Source: Chitinophaga sp. YR627 (lineage in GTDB: Bacteria > Bacteroidota > Bacteroidia > Chitinophagales > Chitinophagaceae). Taken from it: a stretch of DNA of 64,000 nucleotides. Location: assembly GCF_900114995.1 (NCBI RefSeq), contig NZ_FOUX01000001.1, positions 992,001 through 1,056,000 on the forward strand, given 5' to 3'. The notes below the pieces were generated by a model. That model had not been told where the DNA came from, ran no database searches, and was given only the letters and a program-made list of their open reading frames with translations. Position numbers and translations under genes: made by a program. Positions 1 to 8,067 of the stretch are shown one piece after another. Numbering within the stretch: position 1 is the stretch's first letter; each line of letters starts with the position of its first letter.

Positions 1-148
1 ACTATACTCTTTTTCCGCAGTTCGCTCATATTTCTTTAAAAATAACAGTTGTTGTAAAGCTAAAGGTATTTATTAATTTGCGATTTCTGATGGTACTTTA
101 CCATTTTTTCATCATCTGCCCCGGCAGAATTATTGCATAAAATCAGGC

Positions 149-1153
149 ATGGATTTATCGATCATCATTGTAAATTATAAGAGCAGCCGCCTCATTCTGG
201 ATTGTATCAGCACTATTGTGGCGGAAACAACAAACATCAGTTACGAGGTGATCGTGGTGGACAATGCATCCGGGGATGACAGTGAACAACAGCTCAAAAC
301 GGCTTATCCATTTGTTCAGTTTTTTCAGATGGGATACAATGCGGGCTTTTCCCGCGCTAATAACGCCGGTCTCCGTGTAGCCCGGGGGGAACAGCTTTTA
401 TTATTGAATCCTGATACACTCATACTTGATAAGGCGCTGGACCGCTGTGTACAACGCTTTTCCCAGAGTAATCTGATCGCCTGCGGCGTACAACAGCTCA
501 ACGCTGACCGTACCCTGCAAATATCGGGCAACTATTTCATGAAGGGCGGTCTGAACCACCTGCTGCCTTTGCCATACTGGGGAAAAGTGATCCGCTGGCT
601 GGGCTATCAGCTCAAAACCAAGGTACCTAATGTACAGGAAGCCAGTACGGAACATCATGTGGACTGGATCAGCGGCGCCTACCTGATGGTAAAACGCAGC
701 TCCATTGAGAAAGCAGGCTATATGGACGAAGACTTCTTCCTCTATGCAGAAGAAGTAGAATGGTGCAGCCGTTTGCGCCGGCAGGGCGAATTAGCTATCT
801 ACGGTGATATCAATATCATTCATTTACAGGGAGAAACAACCGGTGACGCGTTTGATTCTGATGAAAAAGGTTATTACGGACTTTACGACCGTAAAGGCCT
901 GCAACTCATGCTCTCCAATCACGTGCGGGTGCGGAAGCAGTTCGGCGTTCTGTGGTATTTCATCCTCCTCCTTAATTATAGCTTCGCCATACCCTTATTC
1001 TTTATCGGCAGCATCTTCGAAAATCTCTTCAAAGGTCGTAATCCCTTCCGGTTTATGCCACAGGTCTGGGGACTGACCAAAAATGTCTTCCGCTTATGGT
1101 GGCTGACGCCCACGATCCTGCGGAACAAACCACATTTTTATAAGGTACTGTAA
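149..1153 (+). CDS. Glycosyltransferase family 2 (rhamnosyltransferase-like)
   Basis: Predicted GT-A fold glycosyltransferase that transfers a sugar from a nucleotide donor to a surface-polysaccharide intermediate at the inner face of the cytoplasmic membrane. The N-terminus has the GT2 pattern SIIIVNYKS, then VVDNASGDD (nucleotide-binding aspartates), LLLNPDT as the DXD-like site near residue 90, and WISGAYLMVKRS followed by DEDFFLYAEEVEWCSRL, the acceptor and catalytic-base region of WbbL-type rhamnosyltransferases. A hydrophobic stretch (about residues 272-295) can anchor it in the membrane. At 334 aa it has normal family length. Start: first ATG of the frame. Upstream (1-148) I see only a weak hairpin at 90-104 followed by T residues. 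Donor and acceptor cannot be read from the sequence. Confidence 0.9.
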   Translation: MDLSIIIVNYKSSRLILDCISTIVAETTNISYEVIVVDNASGDDSEQQLKTAYPFVQFFQMGYNAGFSRANNAGLRVARGEQLLLLNPDTLILDKALDRCVQRFSQSNLIACGVQQLNADRTLQISGNYFMKGGLNHLLPLPYWGKVIRWLGYQLKTKVPNVQEASTEHHVDWISGAYLMVKRSSIEKAGYMDEDFFLYAEEVEWCSRLRRQGELAIYGDINIIHLQGETTGDAFDSDEKGYYGLYDRKGLQLMLSNHVRVRKQFGVLWYFILLLNYSFAIPLFFIGSIFENLFKGRNPFRFMPQVWGLTKNVFRLWWLTPTILRNKPHFYKVL

Positions 1154-1272
1154 TCGCCGGTACCCCATTCTTTGAATTATACAAGTAATTATTTGTTGCT
1201 CCCAAATCCGCGGAGCGCAGCCATGGTACTTTTGAATCGTCAAAACAATGACAGTATTCAAAAGTTAAAGCC

Positions 1273-2091
1273 ATGAAAAAAACAGTTTTTATTACCGGTG
1301 CTTCACAGGGTTTGGGAAAGACCGCCGCTAAGAGATTTGCCACAGCAGGCTGGAATGTGATCGCGACCATGCGTTCTCCGGAAAAAGAAAATGAACTGAC
1401 ATTACTGGATAATGTGCTGGTTCTCAAAGTGGATGTACAGGACAAAGCCAGCATTGAAGCGGGTATTGCCACTACTATCGCAAAATACGGTCAGATAGAT
1501 ACCTTTATCAATAATGCGGGTTATGGCCTGTTCGGACCATTCGAACTGGCTAGCGAAGAGCAGATCCGCGCACAATTTGATGTGAACGTCTTCGGACTGA
1601 TGGCCGCCACCAAAGCCATTCTGCCACACTTCCGCGCTAATAAAGCGGGTACTATCATCAATATCTCCTCTATGGGCGGAAGGGTCTCTTTTCCCATTAT
1701 CAGCCTGTATAATGCCACAAAATTTGCCGTGGAAGGATTTACAGAATCCCTGCGCTATGAACTGGCGGACTTCAACATCCATGTAAAGCTCATAGAACCA
1801 GGTGTGACTGCCACCAACTTCGATAATGCCGCCAATTTTACTTCCAGTAATGACATTACTGACTACAATGCATATGTCAATGCTTTCCTGGGACACTGGA
1901 TGGTCCTCAATGCCAACCCTGCTACCAGCGAAGACGTGGTAGACGTGATCTATACCGCGGCTACTGATGGCAAAGACCAGTTACGCTATATCGCTACGCC
2001 TGATGCGCAATTGCTGATCAATGCACGTAATACTAAAACAGAGGAAGAATATCTTCAGCTGATGAAAGACAGACACGTTCCTCAGTCTTAA
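1273..2091 (+). CDS. Short-chain dehydrogenase/reductase (SDR)
   Basis: Classical SDR of 272 aa. It has the Rossmann motif TGASQGLG at residues 9-16, NNAG in the middle, a catalytic Ser in INISSMGG, and the active-site YNATK. It should oxidise or reduce an alcohol/carbonyl using NAD(P)(H); the substrate is unknown. The extended C-terminal region is typical of the SDR group often annotated as oxidoreductases with adjacent AraC or TetR regulators. A TACTTTTG box at 1227-1234 fits the Bacteroidota -7 element, but no well-spaced -33 TTTG precedes it. The AraC-type regulator immediately downstream, on the same strand, is a plausible regulator. Confidence 0.92.
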   Translation: MKKTVFITGASQGLGKTAAKRFATAGWNVIATMRSPEKENELTLLDNVLVLKVDVQDKASIEAGIATTIAKYGQIDTFINNAGYGLFGPFELASEEQIRAQFDVNVFGLMAATKAILPHFRANKAGTIINISSMGGRVSFPIISLYNATKFAVEGFTESLRYELADFNIHVKLIEPGVTATNFDNAANFTSSNDITDYNAYVNAFLGHWMVLNANPATSEDVVDVIYTAATDGKDQLRYIATPDAQLLINARNTKTEEEYLQLMKDRHVPQS

Positions 2092-2098
2092 TGCAAAG

Positions 2099-2151
2099 CC
2101 GGCAGCATACCGGGACCGCCAGATACCGCCGGCCCCGGTATATCATGCCGG
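2099..2151 (+). terminator. GC-rich hairpin after the SDR gene
   Basis: Imperfect inverted repeat: CCGGCAGCATACCGGG at 2099-2114 pairs with CCCGGTATATCATGCCGG at 2134-2151. It lies between the SDR stop and the AraC start. There is no clear T tract after it, so it may attenuate rather than fully stop transcription. Confidence 0.4.
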
Positions 2152-2178
2152 ATACATGGAAATCAATACCTTTACAGC

Positions 2179-3072
2179 ATGGAAAAGATGGAATCACTGG
2201 AGGGTTTTTACCAGGATAAATTCAATCGTCCGCCTGACGGATTGAAGCAGGACAACATACACTTCAATCTCTTCAGTTTCGATGATTGCGAGGGAACCGC
2301 GACCATCAAATACCGTCGTCGTGATTTCTATAAGGTGACGCTCTCATGGGGCCGGAATATCCTGCACTACGGGGATACCAGTCTGGAAGTCAATGGTCCG
2401 GCACTTGCTTTTTTCAGTCCGGATGTGCCCTATACCATCGATCTGCCGGACGGCATGATGATGGGCGACTATTTCATCTTTACAGAAGCCTATTTCAATG
2501 CGCAATACCGCAACAGTATCCGCGACCTGCCTGTATTTGCAGCCGGTGCACGGCCGGTATTCCTGTTGAATAAGACACAGGAGAAGACCGCAAGGGGTAT
2601 TTTTAAGAAAATGAAACAGGAACTGGCAACAGATTATGAGTTTAAGCACGACCTTATCCGAAACTATATTGTTGAACTGATCCATTTTGCCCTGAAGCTG
2701 AAACCTGTTGATACCGTGTATCAGCAGATGGACGCCAATACCCGTATTACGGCGGTCTTCAATGAATTGCTGGACCGTCAGTTTCCCATAGAGTCTCTGG
2801 CGCAACGCTTTGAGCTGCGCTCCGCGCGCGACTTTGCAGATCGTCTCGCCGTACATGTCAATCACCTGAACTATGCATTGAAACATACAACAGGTAAGAC
2901 AACTACAGAACACATCCTCAACCGCCTGGCCAGTGAAGCCATGGTACTACTCAAACATACTGACTGGAGTATCTCTGAGATCAGCTATACGCTGGGATTT
3001 GAAGATGCAGCGCACTTTACACATTTCTTTAAGAAACATACCAGTCAGACGCCTACTGCGTATAGAAGTTAA
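2179..3072 (+). CDS. AraC family transcriptional regulator
   Basis: 297 aa cytoplasmic DNA-binding regulator. The N-terminal half is a cupin-like sensor domain (for example HYGDTSLEVNGPALAFF). The C-terminal ~100 aa carry the two helix-turn-helix motifs of AraC/XylS proteins, ending in WSISEISYTLGFEDAAHF and FFKKHTSQTPTAYR. A TACCTTTA sequence ends about 6 nt before the ATG, close to the Bacteroidota -7 consensus, so transcripts may have little or no leader. It most likely controls the preceding SDR gene. A decayed paralogue follows directly (3152-3546). Confidence 0.9.
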   Translation: MEKMESLEGFYQDKFNRPPDGLKQDNIHFNLFSFDDCEGTATIKYRRRDFYKVTLSWGRNILHYGDTSLEVNGPALAFFSPDVPYTIDLPDGMMMGDYFIFTEAYFNAQYRNSIRDLPVFAAGARPVFLLNKTQEKTARGIFKKMKQELATDYEFKHDLIRNYIVELIHFALKLKPVDTVYQQMDANTRITAVFNELLDRQFPIESLAQRFELRSARDFADRLAVHVNHLNYALKHTTGKTTTEHILNRLASEAMVLLKHTDWSISEISYTLGFEDAAHFTHFFKKHTSQTPTAYRS

Positions 3073-3151
3073 GCGGCCATTTGTAATCACCATACATTTC
3101 TCACCTGTCCCGATAAGGGCCCCTGGCAGCCACCAGTAAAAACAGCATGAT

Positions 3152-3546
3152 ATGCTCCGGATCAGTTTTTTTAATCAGTACTATGTACTGTTGTATGCGC
3201 CTGTGCGTGGAGGAGCGGAATGTGTCTTTACATTCCGGAACGACTTTTTACCGGCAGGGATGTTCCGCTATACTGGACTCTTCCCGTCCGCCAGTAGTGA
3301 ACAGCGTTCCTATATCCTCAATGCGCGGGAAGATGCCACAGCCAGCGCTATTTTCAAAAAGCTGGATGCGGAAGACCATTCAGATTATCCGTATGCGAAA
3401 GAACTACAACGTACCTATCTGATCGAGTTAATGCACCTGTTACTTAAGAGTAAAGGGCCATATGGAAGTTGAAAAAACGTGGAGCCAATTATAAGCAGAT
3501 GTCCACGCTGCGTTTTCAGATGGTACCGCGGACTGACGCCCGTTAA
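3152..3546 (+). pseudogene. Decayed AraC-family paralogue (sensor-domain fragment)
   Basis: The 106-codon open frame 3152-3472 aligns by eye with the middle of the intact AraC regulator just upstream: IFKKLDAEDHSDYPYAKELQ and RTYLIELMHLLLKSKG match IFKKMKQELATDYEFKHDLI and RNYIVELIHFALKLKP. After 3472 the similarity continues in a different frame from 3469 (LKKRGANYKQMST versus LKLKPVDTVYQQMDA) and stops at 3544-3546. No HTH domain remains. This is therefore a frameshifted, truncated duplicate. Its last segment coincides with the first copy of the 130-bp tandem repeat. Confidence 0.7.
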
Positions 3547-3962
3547 GCACATGATGTAGCAGTTGGTGATTGGAGCTTAGGTGATTGATTATATTGAAAT
3601 TGAAAAATGTGAAGAGAGTTATAGGCTGGGGTACACGCTGCGTTTTCAGATAGTGCCGCGGACTGACGCCCGTTAAGTACATGATGTAGCAGTCGGTGAT
3701 GGGAGCTTAGGTGACTGATTATATTGAAATTGAAAAATGTGAAGAGAGTTATTGGCTTGGGCACACGCTGCGTTTTCAGATGGTGCCGCGGACTGACGCC
3801 CGTTAAGTACATGATGTAGCAGTCGGTGATGGGAGCTTAGGTGATTGATTATATTGAAATTGAAAAATGTGAAGAGAGTTATTGGCTTGGGCACACACTG
3901 CGTTTTCAGATGGTATCGCGGACTGACGCCCGTTAAGCACATGATGTAGCAGTCGGTGATGG
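3463..3962. repeat. 130-bp tandem repeat array, about four copies
   Basis: A unit of exactly 130 bp recurs: the string CGTTTTCAGA occurs at 3511, 3641, 3771 and 3901, and GACTGACGCCCGTTAA follows each time. The first copy is divergent and grades into the decayed AraC paralogue; copies 2-4 are nearly identical and the last is cut off near 3962. Since 130 is not a multiple of 3, the open frames seen here on the minus strand are repeat artefacts, not genes. The unit contains a stretch (ATTGAAATTGAAAAATGTG) that resembles the LKLKPV-coding part of the intact regulator, so it seems to derive from gene sequence. Confidence 0.85.
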
Positions 3963-4208
3963 GCTAGGGGTTGGATCTTTGGTTGTGCGTTAGCTTTATG
4001 CAGGGGACGGGCTAAGGTCCGCTTTACCATCTGAAAGCCTTCGCTTTGTTCCTGCGTTCCTTAGTGACACCATTTCCATATGACTATGACGTAAAAGGGA
4101 GAACATTTCCCAACAGCTCTCAATATCCTAAGTGGTTGCCGCCAAGACAGGCAATGGCAGATGGAGCTGGCTGGCCTTAGTGCTTTGAAGTCTGCTGAGC
4201 CCTTGCAA
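3963..4208. other. Non-coding stretch between the two repeat blocks
   Basis: No convincing gene. The segment 4150-4191 is an imperfect inverted copy of the end of the 131-bp repeat that follows: GGCAATGGCAG...TGCTTTGAAGT against the complement of 4268-4309. The region could therefore fold into long hairpins. I see no transposase remnant. Confidence 0.5.
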
Positions 4209-4473
4209 CCAGGGGTTTAATCTACTCCCACTGCCAAAATCTCCAACCCACCGCTCCATAGCAAGCAACTTCAAAGCACGACAGCCTGCCAGCCCATACT
4301 GCCTTTGCCGACTGTAGCCCTACTCATTTATAACAGCAGCCAGGGGTTTAATCTACTCCCACTGCCAAAATCTCCAACCCACCGCTCCATAGCAAGCAAC
4401 TTCAAAGCACGACAGCCTGCCAGCCCATACTGCCTTTGCCGACTGTAGCCCTACTCATTTATAACAGCAGCCA
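4209..4473. repeat. 131-bp direct repeat, two adjacent copies
   Basis: CCAGGGGTTTAATCTACTCC begins at 4209 and again at 4340, and each copy runs through CTACTCATTTATAACAGCAG. The copies look identical over their full length, which implies recent duplication. The inner segment ending GCCTTTGCC is also present, inverted and diverged, at 4150-4191. Nothing in it looks coding. Confidence 0.85.
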
Positions 4474-4476
4474 CTT

Positions 4477-4513
4477 AAAAAAAAGCCTGGACAGTATTAA
4501 AACCATCCAGGCC
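4477..4513 (-). terminator. Rho-independent terminator of the minus-strand GT2 gene
   Basis: On the minus strand GCCTGGATGG...CTGTCCAGGC forms a hairpin followed by eight T residues (the A run at 4477-4484). It lies 36 bp past the stop of the glycosyltransferase at 4549. Confidence 0.8.
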
Positions 4514-4548
4514 ATTAAATATTTGTTTTCAGGGAAGTGCTATAATAC

Positions 4549-5475
4549 TTAATTGTCCTTGTGTACCGGTTCCCAGTACCCCTTCAGCACATCAATTCTG
4601 AACTGTATCACCGGCCATGTTTTAGCCGGCTTTCCCTGTAATAAGTAATACCCACCTATTACAAAAGAAGCACCCAGTTTAAACAGGTATTCCAGGCTTT
4701 TCTTACGTACAGCGCCACTGCCTTTGGTGGTCATACGTACCTTTTCTCCACGGCCGATACCGGAAGCTACGCGGTACATATATTCGGAAGTCAGTTTCTT
4801 GACTTCCACCACATGGTGTACGATCACCGCAGGATCATAGTAAATGATACCACCTCTTTCAATCAGTTTATAGAAGAATTCCTTGCCTTCACCACCAACG
4901 CGGAGCGTACCTTTTACACCCGGCAGACTGGTATTAAAACCACCTACCGCAAAGAAGTCATCACGGCGTACGATCATATTGGATTCCAGCGGATAACGGC
5001 CGTTTTCAAATGGTTTAGCCTCCGGACTATAATCGAAGTTGCCTACGAGAGAAGATACATAGTGTGACATCCATTTGGGTTCTGAGGGGATGTACCGGGG
5101 GATGATACGTCCACCCAGACCGGTCGCATCCGGATGCTGGTCAAAGAAAGTAATGATGTTCTGCAGATAACCCGGCATGGCGACCGCATCGTCGTCCATA
5201 CAACAGATCAGTTTACCATGTGACTTTTCAGCACCCGTATTACGTGCATAGGAAGCACCCTGGCGGGTTTCCAGGTAATAGGAGATCTGCATGTCAGGAT
5301 GTGACTGGATATATTCTGCTACCTTGGCGGCTGTATTATCCTTGCTGTTATTATCCACGACGATCACTTCATAGCGTTGTTTATCAATATCCTGTTTATA
5401 CAGACTATCGATGGCCTCGATAATATAGGCTTCTCTGTTATATGAACAAATGACAACTGATATCGCTATTTCCAT
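4549..5475 (-). CDS. Glycosyltransferase family 2
   Basis: 308 aa GT2 enzyme. It has VVICSYNRE at the N-terminus, VVDNNSKDN, the metal-binding CMDDDAVAMPG (DXD) near residue 93, and a downstream ESNMIVRRDDFFAVGGFN acceptor-site region. GEGKEFFYKL matches the [E/Q]D-type catalytic-base segment of the family. A hydrophobic segment near the C-terminus (FVIGGYYLL) may contact the membrane. It is likely to build a surface glycan; donor and acceptor are unknown. It is monocistronic: the downstream terminator is clear and the upstream gene is divergent. Confidence 0.9.
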   Translation of the reverse strand: MEIAISVVICSYNREAYIIEAIDSLYKQDIDKQRYEVIVVDNNSKDNTAAKVAEYIQSHPDMQISYYLETRQGASYARNTGAEKSHGKLICCMDDDAVAMPGYLQNIITFFDQHPDATGLGGRIIPRYIPSEPKWMSHYVSSLVGNFDYSPEAKPFENGRYPLESNMIVRRDDFFAVGGFNTSLPGVKGTLRVGGEGKEFFYKLIERGGIIYYDPAVIVHHVVEVKKLTSEYMYRVASGIGRGEKVRMTTKGSGAVRKKSLEYLFKLGASFVIGGYYLLQGKPAKTWPVIQFRIDVLKGYWEPVHKDN

Positions 5476-5550
5476 GAGTTATACAATCCTTTTGTTTAAA
5501 ATTCTGACCAGGGAAAGCAAAATAACTGTAATTTATCCGAAATTTCAATA

Positions 5551-5835
5551 ATGGGGCGCTTACGATTCTTTTTAAAGCTGGCATTTATCTGTAACATTTG
5601 CTTCCTGGCAGCGGAAGCATCTTATTATATTGACTTCAAGGGCGGGGCGCCGGAATTACTGAAATTTATTCTGCCAATGGGGATTATGTTTGCATTCCCC
5701 TTGAATCTGCTGGTATTATTGTTCGCTTGTTTAGCCCTGTGGCGTCGCAGGATTGCCTGGGCGGAACTTCCTCCATATGTTTTTATAATGAATATCATAA
5801 TTTTACTGGTGCAATTTTATTTCCTCTTCAGATGA
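5551..5835 (+). CDS. Small membrane protein, unknown function
   Basis: 94 aa, with three predicted hydrophobic segments (about residues 6-25, 36-62 and 74-93) separated by short charged loops such as WRRR. I do not recognise a family. Its TGA stop overlaps the ATG of the queuosine-precursor transporter (ATGA at 5832-5835), a classical sign of translational coupling, so the two proteins are probably made together. A role as an accessory or unrelated inner-membrane protein cannot be distinguished. Confidence 0.7.
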   Translation: MGRLRFFLKLAFICNICFLAAEASYYIDFKGGAPELLKFILPMGIMFAFPLNLLVLLFACLALWRRRIAWAELPPYVFIMNIIILLVQFYFLFR

Positions 5836-6629
5836 TCAACAACATTCTAAAAGACAGACCAACTAAACTTTTCATCTTCTTCTGCTCATTTTTCGTGGCC
5901 AATGCATTGATCGCGGAGTGTATCGGGGGTAAGATCTTTTCGCTGGAGAAACTGTTCGGGATTCCCGTACATACCTTCACGCTGTTTGGTCAGGACAAGC
6001 TATCCTTCAATCTCACCTGTGGCGTTATACTCTGGCCACTGGAATTTGTAATGACGGATATCGTTAACGAGTATTACGGTCCGAAGGCAGTAAGACGTAT
6101 TTCTTACATCGCGGTATCGCTGATCGCGTATGCATTCGTGATGTTCTATGTAGCCATGGGTGTACCGCCGGCTGATTTCTGGATAGGTTCCGGTGTAGAT
6201 GATGGTATTCCTGATATGACGAAAGCCTTCAACGGTATCTTTGGTCAGGGCATGTGGATCATTATGGGTAGTATCGCCGCGTTTCTGGTCAGCCAGATCG
6301 TGGACGTGACCGTATTCCACCGTATTAAAAAGGCGACAGGGGATAAGCACATGTGGCTGAGGGCTACCGGTTCAACGCTGGTGTCCCAGCTGGTGGACAG
6401 CTTTATCGTATTGTTTATTGCTTTTAAACTGGGTAAGGGTTGGAGCTGGCAGCTGGTACTGGCAGTATGCGTGGTAAACTACATCTATAAGTTTACAGTG
6501 GCCATCCTGCTGACGCCGGTGATCTATTATGCAGAAAGATTCATTGAAAGATATCTGGGGCATAAGACTGCCGCTCAAATGAAGGCGGTTGCGATGGGTA
6601 AGGAAGAGCCTGTGCTGGTAAATGAATAA
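5832..6629 (+). CDS. Queuosine precursor transporter, YhhQ/VUT family
   Basis: 265 aa inner-membrane protein with about six to seven hydrophobic segments. The family signature is clear: LTCGVILWPLEFVMTDIVNE, FWIGSGVDD, and FLVSQIVDVTVFHRIKK with the conserved Q-x-x-D-x-x-x-F pattern, then STLVSQLVDSFIVLFIAF. Family members import preQ0/preQ1 for queuosine synthesis in tRNA. The frame is open back to 5727, but I chose the ATG at 5832 because it overlaps the upstream stop and starts the conserved region. It is convergent with the NUDIX gene, whose stop codon begins at the very next base. Confidence 0.9.
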   Translation: MINNILKDRPTKLFIFFCSFFVANALIAECIGGKIFSLEKLFGIPVHTFTLFGQDKLSFNLTCGVILWPLEFVMTDIVNEYYGPKAVRRISYIAVSLIAYAFVMFYVAMGVPPADFWIGSGVDDGIPDMTKAFNGIFGQGMWIIMGSIAAFLVSQIVDVTVFHRIKKATGDKHMWLRATGSTLVSQLVDSFIVLFIAFKLGKGWSWQLVLAVCVVNYIYKFTVAILLTPVIYYAERFIERYLGHKTAAQMKAVAMGKEEPVLVNE

Positions 6630-7079
6630 TCAGTAACGGACTTTCACCAGATCTGCCACTACTTTATCAATGGGAAGGGTGACTGCTTCGGCGGAGAACT
6701 CTTCCCAGTTGATCCATCTGGCGCCTTCTACTTCCTGTGCGCCGGCTGGTACTTCAAACCCGAAGGGTTTGTCCAGCAGGGGGAAATTGAACGGAGCGAG
6801 TGGTTTTACCAGGTAATAGATAGAAATGATCTGTGAGCCATCGCCAAAGGCGGAGATCTGAAAGAAATCTGTTGTATAGATATGCTCCACCACTTCCACA
6901 TCCAGTCCCAGTTCTTCCTGAAACTCCCTTACCACACACTGTAAGGTGCCCTCCCCGAATTCCAGTCCACCGCCGGGAAACTTCGTAAAGTAGCCTCCTT
7001 TGATGAATTCGTCTGTCACGAGCACTTGCTTCTGCTCGTTGAACATTATACCATATACGCGTACATTGAAACCTTGCAT
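6630..7079 (-). CDS. NUDIX hydrolase
   Basis: 149 aa. The complete Nudix box runs from G37 to L59, GGLEFGEGTLQCVVREFQEE followed by LGL, and fits GX5EX7REUXEEXGU. The REFQEEL glutamates bind the metal. The enzyme should hydrolyse a nucleoside diphosphate linked to some moiety X; the substrate cannot be inferred. It lies 22 bp downstream of corA on the same strand and could be co-transcribed with dapF-corA. It abuts the stop of the convergent transporter gene without spacing. Confidence 0.9.
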   Translation of the reverse strand: MQGFNVRVYGIMFNEQKQVLVTDEFIKGGYFTKFPGGGLEFGEGTLQCVVREFQEELGLDVEVVEHIYTTDFFQISAFGDGSQIISIYYLVKPLAPFNFPLLDKPFGFEVPAGAQEVEGARWINWEEFSAEAVTLPIDKVVADLVKVRY

Positions 7080-7101
7080 CGGGAAAACGGGTTTAGTGGT
7101 A

Positions 7102-8040
7102 TCAGAACCATTTCTTCTTCATAAAGTACCAGCTCATGATCACGGAGATCACGATCGAGAGTATGACGGGAATGTAAAACGCATGCGTTGAATGCGCAAA
7201 GGGTATTTCCACGTTCATACCATAGATACTGGCTACAAGCACCGGAAAGGTGAGTACGATGGTAATGGACGTGAGGCGTTTCATTACCAGGTTCAGGTTA
7301 TTGGAAATGATGCTGGCAAAGGCATCCATTGAACTGCTAAGGATGTTGGTGTACACGTTCGCCATTTCAAGCGCCTGTGAAGTGTCTACGATCAGGTCAT
7401 GCAGGAATTCCTTTTCGTCTTCGTTCAGGCCCAGGAAGTTAGTACGTTCCAGTTTCATGAGCAATAGTTCATTGCTGCGGAGGGCGGTCAGGAAGTACAC
7501 CAGGCTTTTCTGGATACGCATGATGTACAGCAGTTCCTCGTTACGGTTACTGTCATACAGCTTTTGTTCCAGTATATTTCTGCGCTGGTTGATCTCTTTC
7601 AGGTAATCCAGGAAGTTCATGGTCACCTTTTCGAAGATCTTCAGCACCATCATATTTCTTTTCTCGGGATGACGGTTATGGAAGGTATTCAGGAAGCGGT
7701 TAATAGCCGCGTTATCGAATGAATTAACCGTCAGGATCTGATTATGCGTCAGGATGATTACGATCGGGATCGTGATATAATACGCGTCACTCTCGTTGAT
7801 GGAATTGTTTTCCGTCGGAGTCTTGATGACGATCAGTTTCACATTATCCTCCAGCTCATAGCGGGACTTCTCGTCTATATCGAGCGAGTCGGTGAGGAAG
7901 TCCAGGGGAATGTCCAGCTCTTCGGAGAGCTGGGCGAATTCTGCCTGTTTCAGGGGAGGGGTAATGTTTACCCAGGCCCCGTTCTCAGGTCCCGAAATTT
8001 CTACCGTGCGCGAGTCTATATTTTTGAAATATTGAATCAT
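7102..8040 (-). CDS. corA: CorA family Mg2+/Co2+ transporter
   Basis: 312 aa from this start. The N-terminal cytoplasmic domain is followed by two C-terminal membrane helices, the first ending in the diagnostic YGMN motif (GMN at about residue 274), then EIPFAHS and a final helix with a KKKWF tail. The pore pentamer should carry magnesium or related divalent cations. An in-frame ATG also exists at 8061, seven codons earlier and 6 bp after the dapF stop. I prefer 8040 because TACCTTTG, a -7-like box, lies between the two ATGs; this choice is uncertain. Confidence 0.9.
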   Translation of the reverse strand: MIQYFKNIDSRTVEISGPENGAWVNITPPLKQAEFAQLSEELDIPLDFLTDSLDIDEKSRYELEDNVKLIVIKTPTENNSINESDAYYITIPIVIILTHNQILTVNSFDNAAINRFLNTFHNRHPEKRNMMVLKIFEKVTMNFLDYLKEINQRRNILEQKLYDSNRNEELLYIMRIQKSLVYFLTALRSNELLLMKLERTNFLGLNEDEKEFLHDLIVDTSQALEMANVYTNILSSSMDAFASIISNNLNLVMKRLTSITIVLTFPVLVASIYGMNVEIPFAHSTHAFYIPVILSIVISVIMSWYFMKKKWF

Positions 8041-8067
8041 CCGGCCGCAAAGGTAGAACAATTAAAG

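Noticed and set aside
3463..3962. CRISPR-like array
   Set aside because: Units of 130 bp are contiguous without unique spacers and no cas genes are present.
3440..4030. Four overlapping minus-strand ORFs with similar proteins (MYLTGVSPRH-type)
   Set aside because: They are produced by the 130-bp tandem repeat, each copy in a new frame; no start signals or conserved function.
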